Positions 34,916-46,665 of a stretch of DNA of 64,000 nucleotides are shown here, in pieces. The notes beneath the pieces are model-generated. The model saw only the letters and a program-made list of their open reading frames with translations, made no database searches and was not told the origin of the DNA. The position numbers and the translations under genes are program-made. How positions within the stretch are numbered: position 1 is the first letter of the stretch; each line of letters opens with the position of its first letter. Location of the stretch: the NCBI RefSeq assembly GCF_026212465.1, contig NC_080051.1, forward strand, positions 17,042,267 through 17,106,266. Direction: 5' to 3'. Source of the stretch: Amaranthus tricolor. Lineage: Eukaryota > Streptophyta > Magnoliopsida > Caryophyllales > Amaranthaceae.

Positions 34916-37179
34916 TGTAACAACCCAGCTTACCGTTGACTGGGTAAACAGGGTCGTCACGGGGAATATTTCCCAAGTAACTTAAATCATATCCCAAAAC
35001 CTGGGCAAAGGAATCACCAGCTCTATAACGAAACCATCACAGCTAAATCTCAAACCAAATATCTAATCTAAACATAAAGTAACCATACAACTCACTACGA
35101 GTCCATTATAATCAACGTAATCAGAACTAATCAGAACTAATATACATTAAACAAATTCCTAACATAAACAATAAGCTTCCACGGCCTCAGCTCAAAAGGA
35201 TATCCTTAGCACTCTCATCAACATTGCTAACCCGATTATTCCCGACCGAATCCGATCTGTAATCAGCTAAAAGATGGAAAAAACAAGGAATCAGATTAAA
35301 CTGAGTGAGAAGCAACAATCCAAAACAATAAAACACAGCAATTCAAAACAATGGTTTAAAAGCAACATCAGTTTCCTAGATCTATGTGCGCACAGGGAGT
35401 CTAGTTGAGAGGAACATCCATAGCTCTAGGGCTATGTCACTCTCGGGTGAAGCTAGTCAATATCTCAATGACAATTTGCTTCAAAAACAGGGAGTAGGGA
35501 ACCATGTTCCTCAACTCCGTCAATGACCAGCTCGCAAGCCCGATCCATTGACCATATCAATATCAGCATAATCATTCATAAACATTTATCACATTCATAT
35601 AAATTTCACAAACTTTAAATAAACATTTTACAAATGGTAGCCTGGCCAGACCCCTTTTAAGGGACTGTTACTACTCACCAAAAAGAACGCTTCAAGAGGC
35701 CAAATCTGCTACCCCGCGATTACTAGAAGGGCTCTTCGATAAAGTCGCCTCCTGAAGCATAACAAATATATAGCATCACAACAAAGCATACGGTACTACG
35801 ACTAGGTTCATATAGTTTATTGCGTCTCATCCTAAGAACGCATCTTAGTTCTATCTTCTTTTCTAATATTTTTTTCCCATTTCAGAGATTGTGCAAGCTC
35901 TACTCCAATTCAAACACTTTCATATCTATTAGACTCAAAACCAAGAAACTAAGCAAGATTAATGAACTATCCAAAGAGAAGGACTTAGCTAATTCATCCA
36001 TTCAGCTAATAATTTCCACACAAACCCTAGATACTTTCAAGATCAACCAATCAATCAACATTTAACCATCACCATAATTGAAAAAGGTCAATATTACATC
36101 CAGGGACACTGAACTGATCACAACTATATCACTCAAATAATCTACTACCAAGATCCTAATCCACACTTAAATTCTCATCTTCACATAACTAACTAATACA
36201 CATTTCCCATAATTTCCCAATTAATAACTCAATATCTTATACCCAGCTAATAATCTCAATCAACATAACTCATCCAATTAATTTATATAAACTCAAGATT
36301 CATCAAAATTAAAGCTTAATACATGGTAAAAGGAGCACGCTAATGAAAGTATGCCAATGAAATCAATCTCATATGAATTAAACATCAACACTGAGCAAAC
36401 AGAGAAAAGAAATCAAGAAGGGTTTGCCTTCTGTTTACTAATCAGCAAAGAACACCACCAAAACCAGCTACAAAATTGATATCAGTTTCTTGAATTTTCG
36501 ATGCTTAAACAACAAGACCAAATTCTACTTATTTTCCCCAATTCAAAGAACCGGGTATTAGACTAGAAAAGGTTCGATTGCTATATTGCTAATTTTTACT
36601 TTAATGGAATAAATTCTACAAATATATATTGATTTTACATGTAATTTCCGATTAGAGATAGCTAGGGTTCAAAAATTTGAAAAGAAAATCGGTTATTAAA
36701 GATGAGTAAAATGAAATTACACATAGAAATTAAGAGATTTAATACCTTAGTTTGTTTACACCAACAAATACAAGAAGAGGAACACCGGTAATGGTTGTAG
36801 AACCACCGTGAGAAGTGGTGTTCGTGTTCGGTGAAAGCCGCCGCCTGATTGTGCTGCACAGAGAAAAGGGAAAACGAAAAGGACCGGTTGAATCAACGAG
36901 AAGATGATGAATCTTGCTTGAAGGGACTCGAAATTTCAGAAGAAGGAGGAAATTGGTGAAGGTGTTGATGGTGCTGCTGGTTGCTCGAAGAAGAAGGAAG
37001 GGAAAGGGAAATGGGAATTGGGTTTCTGATTTGGGGGTTTGGGTATATAAATTTTTTATTTTTTTATTTTTTTTATATATTATTATTATTACCTACTTAA
37101 CTCAATCAATTCATGGTAATTTTCTAATTAGTTTAAAGCCTAAAATGATTTTATTTATTTTAAATTCCCGAATGTCACA
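34916..37179 (-). repeat. 5' LTR of the Tekay/Del-type element
   Basis: Direct repeat of 27371-29659 with few changes. As the upstream LTR for minus-strand transcription it should hold the active promoter. It is followed on its outer side by the target duplication GGTAG (37180-37184). Confidence 0.95.
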
Positions 37180-37287
37180 GGTAGCATCAAAAAGTGCAAA
37201 AAGAATAAAACTTTTTATTGTTGTCCACACCGTGGTATCGAAATTTTACAAAATTTGTCACCCAACTTTACTCAAAGAATTACGTTA
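37180..37287 (+). repeat. Tandem repeat unit 2, right half
   Basis: Continues the unit interrupted at 27370: CATCAAAAAGTGCAAAAAG.. to ..CTCAAAGAATTACGTTA, matching the right part of 27055-27237. Confidence 0.8.
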
Positions 37288-38451
37288 CAAGAAGTGAATG
37301 TTTTTCTAGAGCCATGATTAAAAAAGATACACATGTAGAGAATTACAAGAAAGCAAAATAAATTGCAAAAGAATAGTAAGTCCAAGGTTATTGTTGCCAT
37401 GGCCCACGGGGACGTTACTAATTTTATTATTTTAGTCATCCGGACTTTCCAAGTGGGTGTGAACATGCTAGATAACCTATATGGGGCATAATGCGGTCAA
37501 TATCTAGACGAAATGTACTATTACCAAAGTAAACAATTGTGAGTAGAGCTGCACCTCTCGAATTGAGTAAACAGTTGCGAGTGGAGTTAAGCTAGACAGT
37601 AATTAATTTCCTAGGACTTGTAATTAAAATTATGAAATCTAATGAAGTAAACAATAAATGTAATTACTAAAAAAGTAACCTATGAAATATGCGCTTAAAT
37701 ATAAGCTAGTTGTGGTCTGTTCTTTGAACCTGTTCTAGTGAAGGATAAATTTTGAGATCGATGGATTCCAATAACAACTGAATGCACAGAGATCTAAAAT
37801 CAACAAAGTAATTTCATCCATATTTGTAAAGAATATTAGTTAAGTAAAACATGTTCAATTTATTTTAGTATTAGTTTTAATTTGTTCGATAAAAGAATTC
37901 ATCCTATGAGGTGATTTGATTTTTGGAATGTCTGGTGCTTGTGCCACTAGCTGATTGATTTCAAAATATTAGTTAGATGATAATATAGTATGTCAATTGT
38001 GTAATTTATTATATTATCGAAGTAGCAGTTCAATATAGTGTTATGTTTCAGCATTAAGCCTAAGTAATCTAGTTTAAATACACGGTTTAATTCAAATCTA
38101 AGTACATGGTTAAAATTTCGGTTGTTGTAATACATATTATCAAACCTTAAAGCAAAGGAATCAAAACACTGAGTTAGAATTGAGATTTCGGAAAAAAATG
38201 ATGAACAACATTCAACCCTAAAAATTGGCGAAATAGAACAAAAACGATGTACTTTATGTAGAAGTACACTTGTAAATCTTCTACGTGTCTTAAATTTTAC
38301 CCATTGTCGAGTTCAATAAATATTACATGGCTAGATGATATTGTTTTCTGATTTGTTCAAATTCCCCTAAAAAAATCCTTAATAAATATTCAATTGTAAT
38401 CGAATTCAATTAAATTTATAATGGGATAGATTTTGTTTTGAAATGATTAAC
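37288..38451. other. Intergenic region
   Basis: AT-rich, no gene or clear repeat seen. Confidence 0.5.
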
Positions 38452-38695
38452 TATAGGAAAATAGGAAGTAGAATAAAATAAAGATATTATTTCAGAATAT
38501 TATGTTTTAGGAAGTTAAGATCTTTTTTAATATTTAGGATATTAAGGTTATTTTGTTTCCTATTATTTAGATTTAGGTTAATATTTTAGTCTTAATGATG
38601 TATAAATAGAGGTGTTCCTCTCATTGATAAAGTAATACAAATCCAATATTCATCAGACTAAACCCAAATCGAATTCCGCATTATAACTTTCTACA
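38452..38695 (+). repeat. copia 5' LTR
   Basis: It contains a TATA-like GTATAAATAGAGG (about 38609) followed by the transcribed part. It lacks three short insertions found in the 3' LTR. Confidence 0.88.
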
Positions 38696-38707
38696 TGGTA
38701 TCAGAGC
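38696..38707 (+). other. Primer-binding site (initiator Met-tRNA)
   Basis: TGGTATCAGAGC directly after the LTR end CTACA. Confidence 0.9.
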
Positions 38708-38819
38708 CGTAAGATTTTCCTGGACGGAAAAACTCTATCGGTATTTTATCATTGATCATAATCGACCAAAATAGACCCAAACAAAAAACAAATCAAAACA
38801 AAACCGATCAAAAAAATCA

Positions 38820-39063
38820 GATGGAAAACGTGATGTTTTCATTGGCAGAGGTGGAGCAGATTATCCTCCTTTTTCAACAAAGAAACTAAAAAATCGATAC
38901 AAACCCAAAAATTAATAAAAAAAACCAAAAATATCCGAGAATTTAAATAGAAAAAATTACACCTTGTGCTGTAAAGAAATGGAAATTGAACTTGGTGATG
39001 AGGGGATGCTCAATCATATCAGCGTCATTCACCCGACGACCATAACTCAACAATGGAAACAAT
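38820..39063 (+). pseudogene. copia gag fragment, part before the nested LTR
   Basis: Remnant of the gag region. Its last codons before the insertion at 39069 are in frame with the fragment that resumes at 41700, and the junction falls within one gag domain, which shows that the nested LTR interrupts it. Confidence 0.6.
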
Positions 39064-39979
39064 ATGATTGTAACACCCCGTAATTTATCGGGTTTAGAAA
39101 TAAGTAAAATATAATAAAATAAAGTATAACAAAATAAAATAAATAAGTAATATTAAATTATACTATTTTATATAGTTAATTATAAGAAATAAAGTAGGTT
39201 TAATTTTAACGGTAACAAGTTTTATCGCGTACGATGTTATCGCGTGACGTTTCTTGCTGTTTTAACAAAAGTATAATAATTACTTAATTAATAAAAAATA
39301 AAATAAATAAAAAAATTATGGAAGAGAGGTGAAGGGCTGCCGGTTTTGGGAGGGTATGGGAGGAGTCTTGTAACTCCTCTCATAATGGTGTAATTAGGAT
39401 TAATTAGGTTGGTCCTTAATTTCCCTATTAATCCTAAACATCATTTGTATTCCTCACACTTTCAAAACCTCAAGTAAACAAGAAAAAAATCAGAAAAATT
39501 CTTACTCTTCCTTGTGCCTTGCTTTCGGCATTCACAAAAACAAAAAAAAAATAAAATTTGTTCTCTTGTTTTTTTCATCCAATCTTTTGATCAAAGGGGT
39601 AAGTTTAATAGAATTGCTAATTGTAGATTTTATATACAAGGTTTTCTAAGATGAATTACATTTTATGTATGATGATATCCCATGACTTTGAGGAGGATTG
39701 AGTATATTTTTATGTAATTCTCTTTAACAATCCTTTAATAAACCTTAATTTTGTTAAAAGGATTAAGTTATGTTCTTGATTTATATTCTTTAATAAAGTT
39801 TAATTTGTTACAAGAATTGAGTTTTTGTTGATATTCAAATAAATTTCTTTTATGGTTTAAATTTCTCTAACTAAATTTCAATTTGTTAGTAGAAATTAAG
39901 TTGGTATGGATTAAGTTATGTAGTCATCCAAGGGTTTAATAATCCTTTAGCAAAATTTGATTTGTTAGAAGGATTGTGT

Positions 39980-40054
<75 letters not shown>
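39980..40054. repeat. (AT)n(GT)n microsatellite
   Basis: About 11 AT units followed by about 26 uninterrupted GT units. A perfect run of this length is expected to vary in length between individuals. Confidence 0.95.
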
Positions 40055-40055
<1 letters not shown>

Positions 40056-40284
40056 TTGATTTTTTTTTTAAAAAAAGGGTGATTTGATTTTATAATTCTC
40101 TACAAAATATAATTTGTTAAGAGAATTAGGTATTTAATAATTTATGAAATTTCAAGTCTCTTGAAGGATTTTGTGAATGTGACCTTGCAAAAGTTATTTT
40201 GGTCATGAGATTTTAAAAGGGTTAATAATGTATATATAAACTAATAATAATAATGAATAAAAAAAAATAATAATATATAAATGT

Positions 40285-40326
40285 AGGTGGCAGCAGCTGT
40301 TCCGCAGGTGGCAGCAGCTGTTCCGC
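40285..40326. repeat. 21-bp tandem duplication
   Basis: AGGTGGCAGCAGCTGTTCCGC occurs twice without a mismatch. Confidence 0.95.
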
Positions 40327-41699
40327 CTCGTTAGAGGTACCGACTCGGAAACGTTAGTCGTTTTCCGTTGTTTTAAGCACCGTTGCGTTAAAAACTCGTT
40401 AAACGCTTAAAATAATTAAAAATAGTAAATGGATGTTAGAAATTATGAAATTTGGTACCCAAGGTAATTGACGCGTTCCAAACGCAATGGCGAAGTCGGA
40501 TTTTTCATTTGAATTTTCTAATCTGTCCGAAATGGCTCTTAAAGTTTCTGGTCAGAATTTGTAATTTGGAACTATTGGGATTTGGATGTAAACAATTAAA
40601 AATTATCAAGTCTTAGTGATATTTTAGAGTATGGAGTGGATTAAATGTGTAAACACGTCCTAATACGTGGTCGTTTTGTGTGTGTTTTTTAGGACCTCCA
40701 TTTATAAGAGGGCGAAATTTCGGTTGTGCTTGAGCAGTGTTATTTGCAGCGCGTAAAGGTACACGCTTAGACCATACTGTTTATGTGGTTGTGCAAGTAG
40801 TGTTGTTTCATTTCTAATCAAGGCATTGTAAATCACATAAGGATTAGACACTTTAAATAATTTGAAAGAAATTAATTGGAAATTGAGAATTTATGTGGTT
40901 GTCACCCAAAGGGGTTGACGTTTGGTTGTATTATGTTACCCAAAGGGGTTAACGTATTGGTTTGGATTATTACAATTATTGTTCCCATGGCAGTTTTGGA
41001 TCATTACGGTCACCATGGGGGTATGCATACTTTAGCCTTTGGCGACCCGAACAGGACGGGCAACGTCTTAGGTTGGTGGTTGCCTTGGGATTAGCTATCC
41101 CAAGTGTATTCCTCCAAAAATATTTGAATTTATACTTGAACGACCCGAACAGGACGGGCAACGTTACAAGTTGGGATTAATTAATTAATAATAAATGTAT
41201 AGAGCCTATGCATGCTAGGATGAACTTTCTGCTTGTATTCAACCTGATTGATATTTGTATGAAGTCTCTGACGTGTATTGGTTGTTTCTTTGGAACCTAC
41301 TGGTGTTGTCTTACGACGTCTGGTAGGTTGATTGCAGGTGGGGTCTGGTGTGAGATCTCGACGTAGAACCCGTAATAATCAAGACTATGTTTTACCTTTT
41401 GTATTAGATTATGAGTAGAAAGAAACTCTGAATTAATGTAACAAAAGAGATAGTTTTCTTTTCGCTTCCGCTATTTCGATTAGTTTGTTTAGAGGCCTCT
41501 AGGCTCTCGAGTTGTACGTTAGAGCTTCCGCTGACTTATTACCTTTCACATTGGTTTTGTTTTCTGTTTATCTATATTTCTTTATCGACGGAACGTTGAC
41601 GGTCCTAGAGAAAAGTCTTCTCTGGAGTCCAAAAAGTGAACCGGAATTTGTATTTTCATATGGATTTCCGGGTCACTTAAACCGGACCGTTACAATGAT

Positions 41700-41966
41700 A
41701 GCAGGGTTATGTCATGGATTCTCGCATGTATTAAACCCGACATTATCGACCTCGTTATTTCATGCACTACTACTGCCCATGAATTATGGACTTGGATTCA
41801 TACTCTATACGGGCCAATTTCGCTACCTCCCATGAACGACACCATCGAGCGTGAGGTCGCAAGGGGGAGTAATGTAGAAGAAGTGAGTATGCAAGTTAAT
41901 GGCGAGAGGGAGAGTAAAGAAAAAGACAAAATCAAATTTCAAAAAAAGAAGGGACAAACGAACTAG
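41700..41966 (+). pseudogene. copia gag fragment, part after the nested LTR
   Basis: It reads VMSWILACIKPDIIDLVISC.. and ..TAHELWTWIHTLYGP, the pattern of the plant copia gag domain. It continues to a stop at 41964-41966 with a Lys/Glu-rich tail. The rest of the copia polyprotein does not follow. Confidence 0.8.
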
Positions 41967-42365
41967 AAGCAAAAACACCCAAACCCCAATCCGAAAAACA
42001 CCTAGAGAAAGGTTCTCCATAAGAAGAAGTAAGCAAGGATAACCAAATTCCTGAACCCACAAACTCAGAATCCCAAAAATCAGTAGAGAAAGAAAGACCA
42101 TAAATGGAACTTAAGAGTATATTTCTGAAAAATGAGTTTTATATGGAGGTTATTCATTTGTTACCCTTGTCTATCCTAAAACTTCCCATATTGCAAAACC
42201 CTACCCATTAACCCGCGAACTAACCCACAAATCCATATCTTCCACCCATCTACCCTTTAAACAAAATCAACCCAATTTTATCTTTGAATCCCAATTAATC
42301 CAAAAACCCAAAAGCCAAATTGTTGATCCAAAACAAAAATTAAACTAACCCAATCTATTTTATGA

Positions 42366-42533
42366 CCTTTTTATCTAAACTCAAAAAATTGAAAGTCAAT
42401 GATGACAAATTCGCCGAAGAGATCATTAAAATGTCATCAGTAAAATCAAAAGATCAACTAGCAGATTTTTTGTTAAAGGCAATTGGATCAAAAGCATTGA
42501 ATAATATTGTGCAAGTTAGGTTTCGATGATCTC
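42366..42533 (+). pseudogene. copia RNase H C-terminal remnant
   Basis: The tail typical of copia pol (..IKMSSVKSKDQLADFLLKAI..) lies just before the polypurine tract. The DNA between it and the gag fragment (41967-42365) is low-complexity and non-coding, showing that most of pol was lost. Confidence 0.75.
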
Positions 42534-42545
42534 GAAACCTAACTT
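42513..42545. repeat. Perfect 14-bp stem, 5-base loop, before the copia polypurine tract
   Basis: Arms AAGTTAGGTTTCGA (42513-42526) and TCGAAACCTAACTT (42532-42545) are exact reverse complements. The second arm ends at the GAGGGGG purine tract. Confidence 0.9.
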
Positions 42546-42554
42546 GAGGGGGAG

Positions 42555-42847
42555 TATAGGAAAATAGGAAGTAGAATAAAATAAAGATATTATTTTAGAA
42601 TATTATATTTCAGAGTATAGGAAACCTAACTTGATCTTTTTTAATATTTAGGATATTAAGGTTATTTTGTTTCCTATTATTTAGATTTAGGTTAATATAT
42701 ATTGTTTCCTTATTTTTAGTCTTAATCATGTATAAATAGAGGTGTTTCTCTCATTGATAAAGTAATACAATCTCATAGATAAAGTAATACAAATCTAATA
42801 TTCACCAGACTAAACCCAAACCGAATTTCGCATTATGATCTTCTACA
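42555..42847 (+). repeat. copia 3' LTR with short internal duplications
   Basis: Compared with the 5' LTR it has extra copies of short local sequences (for example GATAAAGTAATACAA twice near 42757-42792, and AGTATAGGAAACCTAACTTG near 42612). Confidence 0.85.
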
Positions 42848-45800
42848 ATAACTTTACAGCCCCTGCATTGAACGTGATGCAATAAAGCACCATGGATGGA
42901 AAATATTCTTACATGCCCTTTGACAATGAAAATAGATTTTATAGGTAAAAAAGCTTTTCCCTTTAAAAAACATTGTTTGAATCAATTAGACTATATTATT
43001 TGAATTAACTGCATCTAGTGTTTCAAATTCAAAATTATCGCTTTAAGATTTTCTCTATTTGTTCATAATAAAATTCATATAGTCAACTACTATGGCTGCA
43101 CGGTTCGGTTTGATCTGCTATGACACAAAAATCAGACCAGACTGAAAATTTCGGTCTAAAAATTCTAAACTAGATCAGACCAATTAAAACACTAGACTAA
43201 ACTGGACAGATCGTTTTTAATGCATTTTTTAACCAAAAATGGAGTATAAGATAATGTGTTCATCAATGTACATAAATATTAATATAGACCACAAATTCAG
43301 TCATAATCTGTATAAATTATAAAAAGCAGTACATAAACTTTATTACAAATTCTATTTTATACTTTGTTTTCAGCCCTAATAACCAGTACATAAGCAATGA
43401 AATAAATTCTGTTATGAATTATAAGAATTAAAAACAGACTGGAAAAAAAATAGCAAAACCTAAAAAAAAAATTAAAAATAAAAAAATAAAAATTCATAAA
43501 AATCAACCAACAATCAGAAAAATAATTTGATAAACATCAAATATAAACTGAAAAATCAAATACATACTAAAAAATCAAGAAAAATCCAAAAAACAAACTA
43601 CATACTAAAAAATAAATAAAAAATTAAACCAAACACAAACATATCAGTCACAAATAAAAGATAAGCCCTCCATCCAGACCCTGCCTTATGCAGAATACTG
43701 AAGGTGTCCTTTATCTTTACCTTTACAAATAAATCAGTCACAATAAAATCAAACAATTGAAAAAGAGTTAGAGTTAGGGCCTCTTCTTTTCAACATATTT
43801 TTTGAACTTATTACTTATTCTTATTAAAATTAGATCAGATCAGACCAGATCAAACCAGATCAGATCAAATCAGATCAGACTTTAGTAAATTCAAATCAAA
43901 TTCATTCAGATCAAACGAAGAGAACATGCTCTTAGACAGTTAGAGTATGAGGGGTGAGAGGCGCGGACTTTTATAAAAGTTGGAACAAATGAAATAGAAA
44001 TCAGATTTTCATACTTTTTACGGCTCATTTGGTAGATGGTAATAAATGGTGGTAATAGAGATGAAAAACTAGTGTAATTTTGGTTGAAAATTCTTTTGGC
44101 TACCTTGATGGTCATGCTTGTCCAACTTCAATCATCTCATTTTCTTCATAAAATTATTCCAATGTATTACCATTGAGAGATGTGTTATTAGATGGTAATG
44201 AAAATTTGTAAACAAAAAAACTTTTTTGTCACCAAAGTTTCATTACCATGAGAATGACATGGAACTTTTGATGATATTTTACACTATAAATCATTCCCAT
44301 TACCACCATTTAATACCCCTAACCAAACGGGCTGTTAGTTTTCATTCTTCCAGGCTTCTTTAATAAATGGGCCGGCTTATTTATTTAAGTTGGGCCTTAC
44401 AACTAATGTCTTATATTATTACGGTTACACAAATTGTTTTGCACTAATTCTTTAATGAGACGGTCTTACGATGAGACCATCTTTATTGGGTTGTTCCAAT
44501 ATATATTTTTTGTCATAGAATGATCACTTATAACACTAAAGTCATCACTTATAATTTTAATATAATCACTTTTTATAGTTCTACAGTGATTATTCATAAA
44601 CTTAAAACGATTACTTATGATCTTAAAGTAAGCAATTGAAGAAATGGGCTGTTATATGGACCCGTCTCATGGTGAGACGGTTTCATACAAGACGAGCTGA
44701 TTCTTGTGAGAGTCGGTCTTTTTGACAAGTCGTCTTTAACTGGGTTAGCCTATTATCATTTTTTTGCTTAATAAAGCTTTAATGGGTTGTGTCTGAGAGA
44801 CGTCTTTCAGAGAAACAGTTTCTCAAGAGACCGACTGTTACGGTTAATGGTCTACGGTCTACGGTTTACGGTTTGCACCAGACCAGAGTATATTACTGTT
44901 TTCCGGTTCGGTCAGGTCTGAAAATTTTTAAATCTAGATTGGACCGAAAACCGTAATTTCCTAAAAAAATGGACCAAATTATTTAGAACGTAGACCAGAT
45001 TAAATACTTAACTTACGATTTGGTCTACGATTTAGACCAAACTTTGTTCAGCCCTATCAACTACTATAACTACTTTTAACGAACAATAATGTTTTACACG
45101 ATTAAGTAGACGATTTAATTACTAACAACAATTTTAGAGCTACTAATAGACATGTCAAATTTTGATTCGATCAACCGAGACTGGACTAACCTGATCCAAC
45201 CTATCTTATATTATTATTTTGTCATTTTTTATTGTTTAAATTTATTATTGCAGAATTATAACTTGAAAAGTTTTTTTTTTCAAATATGAATAAAAAAACT
45301 ATTGTAAAAATTTAACTAAAACAAAATTTTTGACCAGTTAGGTCAAACCTGACCTACCAGTTCGAAAAATCTAGCTACTATAACCAACAACCTATTACTC
45401 TCTCTCTTTAAGGGTGTGTATTGATTGTTTTAATGGAAGAAAATGCAGAGAAAAAAAAAGTAGATCATTTAAAGAAATGAAAAATCTCTAATTTGAAAAA
45501 TAAAATGGAAGGAAGGAATTTGAAGGGGAGGGTTCATAGGGATTGGTTGAATAAATGTTGAAAGTTATTAGAAATATATGGATTGAAACTCTAATTTTTC
45601 TTTCTTTTTCTTTCATTTCTTCCTAAACAAATAAGAGATATTAATATGTGTGTAAGATCAAAATTGAGAAAATAAAAAAAGATATATAAATACTAAAAAA
45701 ATTACTACTTAAAATAGAAATGTTCTTAAATTAAAACGATATACTAAAAATTTTTTTACAAAATTTGTAAAGAAACATTGGGAATATCATCATTTAGAAG

Positions 45801-46665
45801 TAAAATTTTCTTGCCCACATTTAACCCTAACATGGTTTTTCCTCCTTAATACTTCCTTCGTTTCAAAATAGTTATAATATTTGATTACGCTATTTAATAC
45901 ATTAATTTAATTCTTAATATATCTATTTATGTATAATTAAAAATTACAAAAATTTAATATTAATAGTCTTTGATTAAAATTAACCAAACAATATCTCATT
46001 TAAATATGTTCTAACCTATAAATTAAAAATTAATCAAAAACAAAAGTGATAAGTATATAATACTCTAATATTTCTTAATGTTGAAAATAATTTAAAAATA
46101 AAAACGTCAATTTTCAAATATATGAGCACATGAAAAGTGGAAAAAAATCCAATCCGTATTCTCTTGAACTGCCAAATAGGGTCCCACCACCAAGAGCCGT
46201 TTGGTACCCATTCTGACATTGTTTGCCTACTCTTCTCCTTCTTCCTTCCTCTGCTCCATTCAATCCAACTATTTAATTAAAAAAAAATCTAAACCATTAT
46301 TTAAAATTTAAAAATATTATATATTATTTATTTATTCTCCTTAAAATCATTATTGTACTCATCATTTAACTATAATACATTATTATTAGAAGCTCTAATA
46401 ATAATTGAGTTTGTTATAATTTTACTTCAAGAAAATCAAAAATGGGGAAAAAATATATAAATAAAATAAAAAAATTAATTTAAATTTGTAAAATAAAATT
46501 AAAAAAGCATGATTCTGCTATACAAAACGCAATGTTAGTTGATCCCCTCAACTCAACTCTTTAACTACCCTATAATTTTTCCTCTCTCTTCCATTACTTT
46601 TTCCTGCATTCACCTGGCAAAAACAAACAAAAAACCCAGAAACACCCATTAATTAATTTCTCAAA
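42848..46665. other. Intergenic region with several MITE-like repeats; kinase promoter at right
   Basis: No gene found. It contains GATCAGATCAGACCAGATC simple repeats at about 43825-43895, a MITE-like element at 44455-44700, and two stretches of CGGTTCGGT/GACCAGA-rich DNA (43088-43240 and 44830-45060) that resemble hAT-type MITEs. The last few hundred bases before 46666 should hold the kinase promoter; the CT-rich tract at about 46575-46610 may be near the transcription start. Confidence 0.45.
44455..44700. mobile_element. MITE-like element with GAGACGGTCT-type ends
   Basis: The ends contain TGAGACGGTCTTACGATGAGACC and ..CCCGTCTCATGGTGAGACGG, which pair as imperfect inverted repeats. Internal AATCACTTAT phrases are repeated. 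A shortened relative lies in kinase intron 3 at about 49915-49995. Confidence 0.6.

Larger units (their letters stand above)
27371..37179 (-). mobile_element. Tekay/Del-type chromovirus (Ty3/gypsy), nearly full length
   Basis: LTRs of 2289 and 2264 bp (27371-29659, 34916-37179) with TGT..ACA ends flank about 5.3 kb coding on the minus strand. A perfect target duplication, GGTAG, lies at 27366-27370 and 37180-37184. The primer-binding site is at 34902-34913. Domain order is gag, protease, RT, RNase H, integrase, chromodomain, and the integrase tail ([20 protein letters not shown]) is typical of the Tekay/Del lineage. The LTRs are very similar apart from small changes and an ATT microsatellite difference, so insertion is fairly recent. 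Four in-frame stops and one frameshift nevertheless break the polyprotein. Confidence 0.96.
39069..41694. mobile_element. Solo LTR (2.6 kb) nested in the copia gag
   Basis: It starts TGTAACACCCCG and ends GACCGTTACA, with a perfect 5-bp target duplication ATGAT at 39064-39068 and 41695-41699. No primer-binding site, coding region or second LTR lies inside. The TGTAACACCCC start is typical of large plant Ty3/gypsy LTRs. The interior has an (AT)n/(GT)n microsatellite (39980-40054), a 21-bp tandem duplication (40285-40326) and an exact 24-bp repeat (41043-41066, 41141-41164). It most likely formed by recombination between the two LTRs of a former full element. Confidence 0.88.
38452..42847 (+). 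mobile_element. Internally deleted Ty1/copia element carrying a nested solo LTR
   Basis: Short LTRs (38452-38695, 244 bp; 42555-42847, 293 bp) begin TATAGGAAAATAGGAAG and end TTCTACA. The flanks TTAAC (38447-38451) and ATAAC (42848-42852) are a 5-bp target duplication with one mismatch. A Met-tRNA primer-binding site follows the 5' LTR and a GAGGGGGAGTA purine tract precedes the 3' LTR. Only a gag fragment and the C-terminal end of RNase H remain; protease, integrase and RT are gone. A 2.6-kb solo LTR sits inside the gag fragment. Confidence 0.9.

Noticed and set aside
40876..41094. 72-codon frame with internal repeats
   Set aside because: Inside the solo LTR and overlapping its short direct repeats; no homologue recognised.
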